In this document: positions 18,183 through 27,145 of the stretch, in pieces
How positions within the stretch are numbered: the stretch's first letter is position 1
How the letters are laid out: each line of letters begins with the position of its first letter
Assembly: GCA_963843365.1 (NCBI GenBank)
Contig: CAWJKG010000003.1
Span: forward strand, 372,001 to 436,000
Source of the DNA: Bog-473 sp963843365
Lineage (GTDB): Bacteria > Actinomycetota > Acidimicrobiia > Acidimicrobiales > RAAP-2
Reading direction: 5' to 3'
DNA: 64,000 bases
Notes under the pieces: generated by a model
Told to the model about the DNA's origin: nothing
What the model saw: only the letters and a program-made list of their open reading frames with translations
The model's database searches: none
Program-made: the position numbers and the translations under genes

Positions 18183-18546
18183 TGACAGGAAGCCACCGGC
18201 GAGTAGGCAGGCCAAGAGTCTCGATCTCGGTGCATGGATGGGACCGGGTGGACGAAGCGGGTCATCGGCGCCACCAGCCCGGCCGACACGGACGGATGGC
18301 GCTCGCAGGCTGTCACAGTCGAGGCCGGAGGATGGAGGCGGGCTTGTCCAGTGGCACGCAGCTGGCCGCTTCGGCGTCGGGTGGCAGTTCTGAGGCCCCG
18401 AGACGATGGAAACGATGGTGGAACAACAACGCAGCGAGAGTGAGCCCTGGGAGAGCCGAAAGGGAGGTCCTCGCGGACCTCCCTTTCAAGCCTTACTCCT
18501 TTAGGCAGAAGCGTGACCCCTACGGCTTTAGGCAGAAGCGTGACCC
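18183..18546. other. Intergenic region downstream of the collagen-like gene
   Basis: About 360 bp with no convincing gene. It holds the terminator hairpin at 18459-18486 and part of a 27-bp tandem duplication that runs into the end of the collagen-like gene. Confidence 0.6.
18459..18486 (-). terminator. Hairpin terminator after collagen-like gene
   Basis: A 12-bp perfect stem AAAGGGAGGTCC / GGACCTCCCTTT with loop TCGC lies 60 bp beyond the collagen-like stop. Each arm starts or ends with a short A/T tract, so it could work in both directions. A long U run is missing, as is common in high-GC genomes. Confidence 0.7.
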
Positions 18547-18552
18547 CTACGG
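18499..18552. repeat. 27-bp tandem duplication at collagen gene 3' end
   Basis: Two exact 27-bp copies (18499-18525 and 18526-18552). The second copy contains the stop codon of the collagen-like gene. It looks like a recent slippage or duplication next to a repeat-rich gene. Confidence 0.85.
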
Positions 18553-21500
18553 CCCGATGCTCCAGCTGACGCCCGAGATACTTGAGCTGGTAGAGGAGCC
18601 CTGTGTGACTGCGACATCGACAGTTGCACCCGGTGTGATGCCGAAGGCCGAGATCGCCTCGCTCACCGTTCCTCCACCCGTGGTGTTTTCCGTCATCGCC
18701 GTTCCGACGTTGCCACCGTTCACCCGCAGCTGGATCGTCGCCGAGCGACCGCTGGCGAAGTAGGAACCCGCAAGGCTCACGTAGATGTGGCCGGACGTCA
18801 TCGTCGTGTCGACGATCTGCGGGATACCGGCTTCGGTCGTGCTGTTGGCTCCGATGCCGACGTACTGAGCTGATTGGTTGAAGGTAGTCAGTCCTCCGCC
18901 GCTGTTGCCGTACATGAAGTTCGGGCCGGTAGCACCCTGAGCTCCCGCAGTACCAGCAGCACCCTGGGCACCGGTGGTACCGGCAGCTCCTTGGGCACCG
19001 GTGGTACCTGCAGGCCCTTGAGCGCCAGCGGGCCCTTGAACACCTGGGGAACCCTGAGCCCCTTGCGGACCCAAGCCACCGGTCGAACCGACGCCACCCT
19101 GTGCGCCGACGCCACCCTGTGCACCAGTAGCACCCTGAGAGCCTTGCGATCCTGTTGACCCTTGGGGTCCTACGGGCCCTTGAACACCTTGAGAACCATT
19201 CGCTCCTGCTGTTCCCTGTGCGCCGGTTGCCCCCTGGGCGCCGGTTGCCCCCTGGGCACCGGTTGCACCCTGGGCACCCGTTGCACCGGCCGGGCCTGCT
19301 GGGCCTTGAGCACCGACTGCACCCTGAGCGCCTGTGGCACCGGTCGCACCAGTGGCGCCGGTTGCACCCGTGGCGCCGTTAGTCCCGTTCGTTCCGGCCG
19401 CACCCTGGTAGCCCTGGGCACCGGTGGCACCCGTGGCACCGTTAGTCCCGTTCGTTCCGGCCGCACCCTGGTAGCCCTGGGCACCGGTGGCACCCGTGGC
19501 ACCGTTAGTCCCGTTCGTTCCGGCAGCACCCTGGTAGCCCTGGGCGCCAGTCGCACCCGTGGCACCGTCAGTCCCGTTCGTTCCGGCAGCACCCTGGTAG
19601 CCCTGGGCACCGGTGGCACCCTGGTAACCCTGAGGACCGGCCGGGCCTTGGGCACCTACGGCTCCCGTGGCACCAGTCGCACCCGTGGCGCCAGTCGCAC
19701 CGTCAGTCCCGTTCGTTCCCGCCGCACCCTGGTAGCCCTGGGCACCAGTCGCACCCGTGGCACCAGTCGCACCGTCGGTCCCGTTCGTTCCGGCAGCACC
19801 CTGGTAGCCCTGGGCACCGGTGGCACCAGTGGCGCCAGTCGCACCCGTGGCACCCGTGGCACCGTCAGTCCCGTTCGTGCCCGCCGCACCCTGGTAGCCC
19901 TGGGCACCGGTGGCACCCTGGTAGCCCTGAGGACCGGCCGGGCCTTGGGCACCTACGGCTCCCGTGGCACCAGTCGCACCCGTGGCGCCAGTCGCACCGT
20001 CAGTCCCGTTCGTTCCCGCCGCACCCTGGTAGCCCTGGGCACCGGTCGCACCCGTGGCGCCAGTCGCACCCGTGGCACCCGTGGCGCCAGTCGCACCGTC
20101 GGTCCCGTTCGTTCCGGCAGCACCCTGGTAGCCCTGGGCACCGGTCGCACCCGTGGCGCCAGTCGCACCCGTGGCACCGTCAGTCCCGTTCGTGCCCGCC
20201 GCACCCTGGTAGCCCTGGGCACCGGTGGCACCCTGGTAACCCTGAGGACCGGCCGGGCCTTGGGCACCTACGGCTCCCGTGGCACCAGTCGCACCCGTGG
20301 CGCCAGTCGCACCGTCAGTCCCGTTCGTTCCCGCCGCACCCTGGTAGCCCTGGGCACCAGTCGCACCCGTGGCACCCGTGGCGCCAGTCGCACCCGTGGC
20401 GCCAGTCGCACCGTCGGTCCCGTTCGTTCCGGCAGCACCCTGGTAGCCCTGGGCACCGGTCGCACCCGTGGCGCCAGTCGCACCCGTGGCACCGTCAGTC
20501 CCGTTCGTGCCCGCCGCACCCTGGTAGCCCTGGGCACCGGTGGCACCCTGGTAACCCTGAGGACCGGCCGGGCCTTGGGCACCTACGGCTCCCGTTGCAC
20601 CAGTCGCACCCGTGGCGCCAGTCGCACCGTCGGTCCCGTTCGTTCCCGCCGCACCCTGGTAGCCCTGGGCGCCGGTCGCACCCGTGGCGCCAGTCGCACC
20701 CGTGGCACCCGTGGCACCAGTCGCACCGTCGGTCCCATTCGTTCCGGCAGCACCCTGGTAGCCCTGGGCACCGGTCGCACCCGTGGCGCCAGTCGCACCC
20801 GTGGCACCGTCAGTCCCGTTCGTTCCGGCAGCACCCTGGTAGCCCTGGGCACCGGTGGCACCCGTGGCGCCAGTCGCACCGTCGGTCCCGTTCGTTCCCG
20901 CAGCACCCTGGTAGCCCTGGGCACCGGTGGCACCCTGGTAGCCCTGAGGACCGGCCGGGCCTTGGGCACCTACGGCTCCCGTGGCACCAGTCGCACCCGT
21001 GGCGCCAGTCGCACCGTCAGTCCCGTTCGTTCCCGCCGCACCCTGGTAGCCCTGGGCACCAGTCGCACCCGTGGCACCCGTGGCGCCAGTCGCACCCGTG
21101 GCGCCAGTCGCACCGTCGGTCCCGTTCGTTCCGGCAGCACCCTGGTAGCCCTGGGCACCGGTCGCACCCGTGGCGCCAGTCGCACCCGTGGCACCGTCAG
21201 TCCCGTTCGTGCCCGCCGCACCCTGGTAGCCCTGGGCACCGGTGGCACCCTGGTAGCCCTGAGGACCGGCCGGGCCTTGGGCACCTACGGCTCCCGTGGC
21301 ACCCGTGGCACCCGTGGCACCAGTCGCACCGTCAGTCCCGTTCGTTCCCGCGGCGCCCTGGTAGCCCTGGGCACCGGTCGCACCCGTGGCACCCGTGGCG
21401 CCAGTCGCACCCGTGGCACCCGTGGCACCAGTCGCACCGTCGGTCCCGTTCGTTCCGGCAGCACCCTGGTAGCCCTGGGCACCGGTCGCACCGGTCGCAC

Positions 21501-24468
21501 CAGTGGCGCCAGTCGCACCCGTGGCACCCGTGGCACCGTCAGTCCCGTTCGTGCCCGCCGCACCCTGGTAGCCCTGGGCACCGGTGGCACCCTGGTAGCC
21601 CTGAGGACCGGCCGGGCCTTGGGCACCTACGGCTCCCGTGGCACCAGTCGCACCCGTGGCGCCAGTCGCACCGTCAGTCCCGTTCGTTCCCGCCGCACCC
21701 TGGTAGCCCTGGGCACCGGTCGCACCCGTGGCGCCAGTCGCACCCGTGGCACCCGTGGCACCCGTGGCACCAGTCGCACCCGTGGCACCAGTCGCACCGT
21801 CAGTCCCGTTCGCGCCCGCGGCACCTTGAGCTCCCGTGGCGCCTTGAACTCCCGTGGCGCCTTGAGCTCCCGTGGCACCTTGAGCTCCATTTGCCCCGTT
21901 CGCGCCGTTCGCGCCGTTCGCCCCGTTCGCTCCGTTCGCTCCGTTCTGGCCGTTAGCTCCGTTCGCTCCGTTTTGGCCATTCGCGCCCTGAGCTCCCGAG
22001 GAGCCTTGTGCGCCAGTTGCGCCCTGGGCGCCAGTGGCACCCTGAGGACCGGCCGGGCCTTGGGCACCAACGGCACCCGTGGCGCCAGTCGCACCCGTGG
22101 CACCGTCGGTCCCGTTCGTTCCGGCAGCACCCTGGTAGCCCTGGGCGCCAGTCGCACCCGTGGCGCCAGTCGCACCCGTGGCACCAGTCGCACCCGTGGC
22201 ACCGTCAGTCCCGTTCGTTCCGGCAGCACCTTGGTAGCCCTGGGCACCGGTCGCACCCGTGGCGCCGGTCGCACCCGTGGCGCCAGTCGCACCCGTGGCA
22301 CCGTCAGTCCCGTTCGTTCCGGCAGCACCCTGGTAGCCCTGAGCACCGGTGGCACCCTGGTAGCCCTGAGGACCGGCCGGGCCTTGGGCACCAACGGCAC
22401 CCGTGGCGCCAGTCGCACCGTCAGTCCCGTTCGTTCCCGCCGCACCCTGGTAGCCCTGAGCACCGGTGGCACCCGTGGCACCAGTCGCACCCGTGGCACC
22501 GTCAGTCCCGTTCGTTCCGGCAGCACCCTGGTAGCCCTGGGCACCAGTCGCGCCAGTGGCGCCAGTCGCACCGTCGGTCCCGTTCGTTCCTGCCGCACCC
22601 TGGTAGCCCTGGGCGCCAGTCGCGCCAGTCGCACCGTCAGTCCCGTTCGTGCCCGCCGCACCCTGGTAGCCCTGGGCACCGGTTGCACCCTGGTAGCCCT
22701 GAGGACCAGCCGGGCCTTGGGCACCTACGGCTCCCGTGGCACCAGTCGCACCCGTGGCACCGTCGGTCCCGTTCGTTCCCGCGGCACCAGTCGCACCGTC
22801 AGTCCCGTTCGTTCCCGCGGCGCCCTGGTAGCCCTGGGCACCGGTCGCACCAGTGGCGCCAGTAGCACCCGTGGCACCGTCAGTCCCGTTCGTTCCGGCA
22901 GCACCCTGGTAGCCCTGGGCACCGGTTGCACCCTGGTAGCCCTGAGGACCGGCCGGGCCTTGGGCACCAACGGCTCCCGTGGCACCAGTCGCACCAGTCG
23001 CACCCGTGGCGCCAGTCGCCCCGTCAGTCCCGTTCGTTCCCGCCGCACCCTGGTAGCCCTGGGCACCGGTGGCACCCGTGGCGCCAGTCGCACCGTCGGT
23101 CCCGTTTGTTCCCGCCGCACCCTGGTAGCCCTGGGCACCGGTGGCACCCGTGGCACCAGTCGCACCGTCGGTCCCGTTTGTTCCCGCCGCACCCTGGTAG
23201 CCCTGGGCACCGGTGGCACCCGTGGCACCCGTAGCGCCAGTCGCACCGTCAGTCCCGTTCGTGCCCGCCGCACCCTGGTAGCCCTGGGCACCGGTGGCAC
23301 CCGTGGCGCCAGTCGCACCGTCAGTCCCGTTCGTGCCCGCCGCACCCTGGTAGCCCTGGGCACCGGTTGCACCCTGGTAGCCCTGAGGACCAGCCGGGCC
23401 TTGGGCACCTACGGCTCCCGTGGCACCAGTCGCACCCGCCGCACCGTCGGTTCCGTTCGTTCCCGCGGCACCCTGGTAGCCCTGGGCACCGGTCGCGCCC
23501 GTGGCGCCGGTCGCACCGTCAGTCCCGTTCGTGCCGTCAGTCCCGTTCGCGCCCGCGGCACCCTGGTAGCCCTGGGCGCCAGTCGCACCCTGGTAGCCCT
23601 GGGCGCCAGTCGCACCCGTGGCACCAGTCGCACCGTCAGTCCCGTTCGTTCCGGCAACACCCTGGTAGCCCTGGGCACCGGTCGCACCCGTGACGCCGTC
23701 AGTCCCGTTCGTTCCCGCGGCGCCCTGGTAACCCTGGGCACCAGTCGCGCCCGCCGAACCCTGAGCACCCGCTGAACCCTGAGGACCTGCAGGTCCTTGG
23801 GGCCCGACTGCGCCCTGCGGACCGGTGGCACCCTGGGCGCCCGTCGATCCGTTGGCACCCTGGGCGCCCGTCGATCCGTTGGCACCCTGGGCGCCCGTCG
23901 ATCCGTTGGCACCCTGGGCACCTGTCGCACCCGTCGATCCGTTGGCACCCTGGGCACCTGTCGCACCCGTCGATCCGTTGGCACCCTGAGCTCCGGCGAC
24001 TCCTTGCGCTCCTGTGGCACCCTGGGCGCCCGTCGATCCGTTGGCACCCTGAGCGCCCTTGGCGCCCTGAGCTCCGGCGACTCCTTGTGCTCCTGTGGCC
24101 CCTTGTGCGCCCGTCGATCCGTTGGCACCCTGAGCACCCTTGGCACCCTGAGCTCCTTGAGGTCCGGAAGGTCCTTGCGGTCCGACTGCTCCTTGTGGCC
24201 CAGTCGCACCTTGAGCACCTCTTGCACCCTGGGCGCCAGTCGCACCCTGGGCGCCGGTTGCACCCTGCGCTCCTTGGGGGCCCGGAGGGCCCTGCGGTCC
24301 ACAGTTGACGAAACAGGGTGCTGCCGATGCGGGAGTGGATTCGCTGACGCCAAGCAGCTGACCACCCGACGCAACCAGAGCTGTCACGCCGACGGCCCCT
24401 GCAATCAGCTTGTTGCGCTTAGGCGGTGTGTACCGTCCGCCCTTCCGCTCCTTCTGCCGCTTCGTCAT
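18547..24468 (-). CDS. Giant collagen-like surface protein, 1973 aa
   Basis: Residues 1-50 are a basic start (MTKRQKERKGGRYTPPKRNK), a hydrophobic helix and a likely signal cleavage in TPASAAP. Two cysteines (CFVNC) precede about 600 uninterrupted Gly-X-Y triplets (residues 57-1849). Then comes a 124-residue globular domain (YGNSGGGLTTFNQSAQYVGI to SGVSWSIGP) that looks like a C1q/BclA-type trimerising head. Triplets are mainly GAT, GAQ, GYQ, GTN and GTD. Pro is rare and mostly in X (GPAGPQ); Thr is abundant in Y. There is no LPXTG motif. It likely forms a long trimeric fibre on the surface. Neighbouring oxygenases and glycosyltransferases may modify it. Confidence 0.92.
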   Translation of the reverse strand: MTKRQKERKGGRYTPPKRNKLIAGAVGVTALVASGGQLLGVSESTPASAAPCFVNCGPQGPPGPQGAQGATGAQGATGAQGARGAQGATGPQGAVGPQGPSGPQGAQGAKGAQGANGSTGAQGATGAQGVAGAQGAKGAQGANGSTGAQGATGAQGVAGAQGANGSTGATGAQGANGSTGATGAQGANGSTGAQGANGSTGAQGANGSTGAQGATGPQGAVGPQGPAGPQGSAGAQGSAGATGAQGYQGAAGTNGTDGVTGATGAQGYQGVAGTNGTDGATGATGATGAQGYQGATGAQGYQGAAGANGTDGTNGTDGATGATGATGAQGYQGAAGTNGTDGAAGATGATGAVGAQGPAGPQGYQGATGAQGYQGAAGTNGTDGATGATGATGAQGYQGAAGTNGTDGATGATGATGATGAQGYQGAAGTNGTDGATGATGATGAQGYQGAAGTNGTDGATGATGATGAQGYQGAAGTNGTDGATGATGATGATGATGAVGAQGPAGPQGYQGATGAQGYQGAAGTNGTDGATGATGATGATGAQGYQGAAGTNGTDGATGAAGTNGTDGATGATGATGAVGAQGPAGPQGYQGATGAQGYQGAAGTNGTDGATGATGAQGYQGAAGTNGTDGATGATGATGAQGYQGAAGTNGTDGATGATGATGATGAQGYQGAAGTNGTDGATGATGAVGAQGPAGPQGYQGATGAQGYQGAAGTNGTDGATGATGATGATGATGATGAQGYQGAAGTNGTDGATGATGATGATGATGATGAQGYQGAAGTNGTDGATGATGATGAVGAQGPAGPQGATGAQGATGAQGSSGAQGANGQNGANGANGQNGANGANGANGANGANGANGAQGATGAQGATGVQGATGAQGAAGANGTDGATGATGATGATGATGATGATGATGATGAQGYQGAAGTNGTDGATGATGATGATGAVGAQGPAGPQGYQGATGAQGYQGAAGTNGTDGATGATGATGATGATGATGAQGYQGAAGTNGTDGATGATGATGATGATGATGATGAQGYQGAAGTNGTDGATGATGATGATGAVGAQGPAGPQGYQGATGAQGYQGAAGTNGTDGATGATGATGATGAQGYQGAAGTNGTDGATGATGATGATGATGATGAQGYQGAAGTNGTDGATGATGATGATGAVGAQGPAGPQGYQGATGAQGYQGAAGTNGTDGATGATGATGAQGYQGAAGTNGTDGATGATGATGATGAQGYQGAAGTNGTDGATGATGATGATGATGATGAQGYQGAAGTNGTDGATGATGATGATGAVGAQGPAGPQGYQGATGAQGYQGAAGTNGTDGATGATGATGATGAQGYQGAAGTNGTDGATGATGATGATGATGATGAQGYQGAAGTNGTDGATGATGATGATGAVGAQGPAGPQGYQGATGAQGYQGAAGTNGTDGATGATGATGATGAQGYQGAAGTNGTDGATGATGATGATGATGATGAQGYQGAAGTNGTDGATGATGATGATGAVGAQGPAGPQGYQGATGAQGYQGAAGTNGTDGATGATGATGATGATGAQGYQGAAGTNGTDGATGATGATGAQGYQGAAGTNGTDGATGATGATGATGAVGAQGPAGPQGYQGATGAQGYQGAAGTNGTDGATGATGAQGYQGAAGTNGTNGATGATGAQGYQGAAGTNGTNGATGATGAQGYQGAAGTNGTNGATGATGATGATGATGAQGAVGAQGPAGPAGATGAQGATGAQGATGAQGATGAQGTAGANGSQGVQGPVGPQGSTGSQGSQGATGAQGGVGAQGGVGSTGGLGPQGAQGSPGVQGPAGAQGPAGTTGAQGAAGTTGAQGAAGTAGAQGATGPNFMYGNSGGGLTTFNQSAQYVGIGANSTTEAGIPQIVDTTMTSGHIYVSLAGSYFASGRSATIQLRVNGGNVGTAMTENTTGGGTVSEAISAFGITPGATVDVAVTQGSSTSSSISGVSWSIGP
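18922..24300 (-). repeat. Collagen Gly-X-Y coding repeats with higher-order units
   Basis: The array has three scales: 9 bp (one triplet), short blocks coding GAQGYQGAAGTNGTDGAT, and a longer unit that begins with a block coding GAVGAQGPAGPQGYQ. That block recurs about 12 times between 19630 and 23400 at spacings of about 297-390 bp, several exactly 315 bp, all multiples of 9. A separate Asn-rich stretch (GANGANGQNGANG) lies near 21890-21990. Such arrays expand and contract by recombination. Confidence 0.9.
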
Positions 24469-25070
24469 GCCGTTTCTCCCGCCTTTCCGTCCTTGCCATG
24501 GGGACGTGCGATGCCATCGGAAATTGGACTCCCGCGGTGGTGTGTTACTGGTTCACCGACAGAATGGAGCCGCAATCTCCTGAACACCTATGTCGATCAG
24601 AGCGAGTAGTCGCCAAACCACTCACTTCGCCAATACGATCTCAGGGAAGGCAACCATGGGTTCCCGACTACGTCAACCGTTTCGCACCCAGTTCTCCACC
24701 GGACTACAACGTGAAAACTCGCGCCACGGAGTCCAAATCACCTGGTGAAGAGGACGATTCTCAAGTCCTTCGCTCGAACCCGGCTCTAATTCAGTACCAA
24801 TTGTTGTGGCTTCATTGTCAATAGTGGACTCAAGTTTCCGCGCCATATCCACCGATTGGGTCATCTCACTGCAGGGCTCGCGTCCCAGACTTCGCTTGGG
24901 AGTTCTGAGCGAGGTTCTCTGCACCTTCGATCGGAACGAGCCCCCATTTTTTGTCGAAGTGCACTGCTCCTCGCACCTTCAAACACCCTTGCGGCCATCC
25001 GATATCGCTACACCGACACCCGATACCTCCCGACATAAGGTTTGATGGCAATTCAGACCGGGAGATGGGG
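24469..25070. other. Divergent intergenic region, collagen gene / oxygenase gene
   Basis: About 600 bp, clearly more A+T-rich than the flanks, between the collagen-like gene (leftward) and the 2OG oxygenase gene (rightward). I see no gene: the short open frames lack coding-like composition. The promoters of both transcripts must lie here. GGGAG at about 25060 is the ribosome site of the oxygenase gene. No strong consensus promoter could be picked by eye. Confidence 0.6.
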
Positions 25071-25814
25071 ATGATCAACGGAATTCATGATCCGAATGAC
25101 CTGCATGCCCGCTACGAGGAGGCGCAGCCTTTTCCCCATATCGCGCTCGACGATTTCCTCGTCCCTCGGCTAGCAGAGGAGGTCGCCTCGGAGCTTGAGG
25201 TCTGTGACGTCGACGATTGGTACCGAGACGATCACCCTGACCAAGTACTGAAGCGAACGATGGAGGATCTTGATCGAATTCCACCGAGGACGGCGGAAGT
25301 GCTGCGTTTCATGAACACCGAACCAGCTTTGCGCTTCATGTCGGCCCTGACGGGCATCGAGGACCTCCAGCCCGACCAGTCCTACGTCGGAGGTGGGGTC
25401 CATGTCAGTCTCCCGGGTGGACGCCTCCAGGTCCACGCGGACTTCAACCTCCACCCCAACTCGGGAATGCACCGTCGAGTCAATGCACTCATCTTCTTCA
25501 ATCGGGATTGGGACCCCGCCTGGCATGGGCAACTCGAACTCTGGTCCAAGGACCTGGCCAGCCCGACAGTGACAGTGAACCCAGACCTCAATCGGCTGGT
25601 GGCGTTCACAATCACGGATGACGCATTCCACGGCGTCCCGGAGACCATCGACTGTCCGCCAGACCGAAAGAGGTACTCCTTAGCGCTCTACTACTACACC
25701 AAGGACCGACCCGAAGAGGAAAAGGCGCCTTTCCATTGGGCGGCGTGGCAGAGAGTAACGGCACCCGACGGTCCACGAGCTGACAATGCCGAACTGGTAC
25801 AAAACACTCCGTGA
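25071..25814 (+). CDS. 2OG-Fe(II) oxygenase, prolyl-hydroxylase-like
   Basis: A 247-residue double-stranded beta-helix protein. The iron triad is visible as H-x-D in GGRLQVHADFNLHP and the distal His in ITDDAFHGVPE; the 2-oxoglutarate anchor is R/K in PPDRKRYSLALYYYT. This arrangement is that of P4H-type oxygenases acting on peptides or small molecules. The ATG at 25071 follows GGGAG; a longer frame upstream starts in non-coding DNA. Its GTG-overlapped neighbour is a glycosyltransferase-methyltransferase. With the collagen-like gene diverging from the same intergenic region, hydroxylation of that protein is a testable inference. Confidence 0.87.
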   Translation: MINGIHDPNDLHARYEEAQPFPHIALDDFLVPRLAEEVASELEVCDVDDWYRDDHPDQVLKRTMEDLDRIPPRTAEVLRFMNTEPALRFMSALTGIEDLQPDQSYVGGGVHVSLPGGRLQVHADFNLHPNSGMHRRVNALIFFNRDWDPAWHGQLELWSKDLASPTVTVNPDLNRLVAFTITDDAFHGVPETIDCPPDRKRYSLALYYYTKDRPEEEKAPFHWAAWQRVTAPDGPRADNAELVQNTP

Positions 25815-27124
25815 CTCCGAAAACCGCAGTCGGTGCCCGAGCCGTTAAAGCAGCGGGCCAGCCACGCCGACCCCGCGTGAGCGTCTTCACACCAAGTCAT
25901 CAAACTCGGTACCTCGACGATTGTATGCGCAGCCTGGTCGCTCAGACCTTCGAGGACTGGGAGTGGATCGTTGTCCTGAACCAAGGGGCACGGTGGCGGC
26001 CGCCGCTCGAAGACGCTCGGCTGCGCCTGGTCCTGCAGGACGACCTCACGGGCGTGGGGGCGGCCAAACGGCACGCATGCTCCTTGGCCCTTGGGGAGTT
26101 CTTGGTTGAGTTAGACCATGACGACGAGCTGAGGTCCGATGCTCTCGAGCTGATCGTGGATGCGTTCGACTCCAAGCCCGAGGTCGGATTCGTGTTCAGC
26201 CACTTTGCCCAGATGAGCGAAGACGGATTGAGGGACGACAGCAGATTCGATGAGCGCAATGGCTGGATCTACGAGGACACCGAGGTCGATGGGCGCTCCG
26301 TACTGCAGTGCAACTCGCTGGAGGCATCACCGCACAACGTCAGCTTCATCTGGTTTGCACCGAACCACGTCCGAGCATTCCGCAAAACGATCTACGAATT
26401 AACAGGCGGCTACGACGCGACGAGGGACGTCTTAGACGACCAGGATCTCATGTGCCGCCTGTACCAGCTTACCGATTTCTATCTGATCGAGGAGTGCCTC
26501 TACCTACAGCGCATGCACGCGGCGAACACGCAGCGCGAGAAGGAGATCAACGCACGGATTCAAAAGGAGACGGTCGCTCTGTACGACCGCTACGTCGAAC
26601 CAAACGCACAGGCCTGGGCGCATCGCCGGGGGCTCAAGTCCCTGTACTTGGGTGCTGTCGATCGGAAGCCGGTCGGCTATTTGGGCGTCGACGTGAACCC
26701 GGGGCCGAATGTTGACATCGTGGGAGACCTGAGTCAGGGCATTGACCTTCCTGATTCGAGCGTGGGCGTCATCCAGGCGGTGGACTTCCTGGAGATCGTC
26801 CCGGACAAGATCGCTCTTTTCAACGAGCTGTACCGCCTCATCGACCATGGAGGGATGTTGCTCATCCTGACACCGAGCTCAGACGGCAGAGGGGCGTTTC
26901 AGGACCCGCGTCATGTCAGCTTCTACAACGAGAACTCATTCTGGTACTTCACGGATCGGGATTACGCACGGTTCGCGCCTGAAATCAGCTGCCGGTTCCA
27001 GGTGAGCCGGCTTATTACGTACTTTCCGAGCGAGTGGCACGAACAACACAAGATCTCCTACGTCTGTGCGAATCTCATCGCGATCAAAGACGGGCCTCGC
27101 CAGGGCGGGATCCTCGGAATCTGA
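25811..27124 (+). CDS. GT2 glycosyltransferase fused to methyltransferase-like domain
   Basis: A 437-residue protein. Residues about 20-240 are a GT-A family 2 domain: RVSVFTPSHQTRYLDDCMRSL, the nucleotide/metal motif VELDHDDEL, and GGYDATRDVLDDQDLMCRL as the acceptor-side ED-like motif. Residues about 270-400 resemble a SAM-dependent methyltransferase (GYLGVDVNPGPNVDIVGDL, LPDSSVGVIQAVDFLEIV, GGMLLILTPSSDGRGAFQDP), though a glycine-rich motif I is not obvious. The GTG start overlaps the TGA of the 2OG oxygenase gene, so the two are coupled. It may add and methylate a sugar on a protein or cell-wall acceptor. Confidence 0.82.
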   Translation: MTPKTAVGARAVKAAGQPRRPRVSVFTPSHQTRYLDDCMRSLVAQTFEDWEWIVVLNQGARWRPPLEDARLRLVLQDDLTGVGAAKRHACSLALGEFLVELDHDDELRSDALELIVDAFDSKPEVGFVFSHFAQMSEDGLRDDSRFDERNGWIYEDTEVDGRSVLQCNSLEASPHNVSFIWFAPNHVRAFRKTIYELTGGYDATRDVLDDQDLMCRLYQLTDFYLIEECLYLQRMHAANTQREKEINARIQKETVALYDRYVEPNAQAWAHRRGLKSLYLGAVDRKPVGYLGVDVNPGPNVDIVGDLSQGIDLPDSSVGVIQAVDFLEIVPDKIALFNELYRLIDHGGMLLILTPSSDGRGAFQDPRHVSFYNENSFWYFTDRDYARFAPEISCRFQVSRLITYFPSEWHEQHKISYVCANLIAIKDGPRQGGILGI

Positions 27125-27145
27125 TCAACTGCGCGCGACCGTGGA

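Noticed and set aside
19162..23775. 1537-codon open frame on the + strand across the collagen gene
   Set aside because: It is the antisense shadow of the 9-bp Gly-X-Y repeat; periodic sequence keeps several frames open. The minus-strand frame has signal peptide, collagen and head domain.
24760..24800. tRNA-like T-arm wording (GGGTTCGA) on the minus strand
   Set aside because: No matching acceptor, anticodon or D-arm around it.
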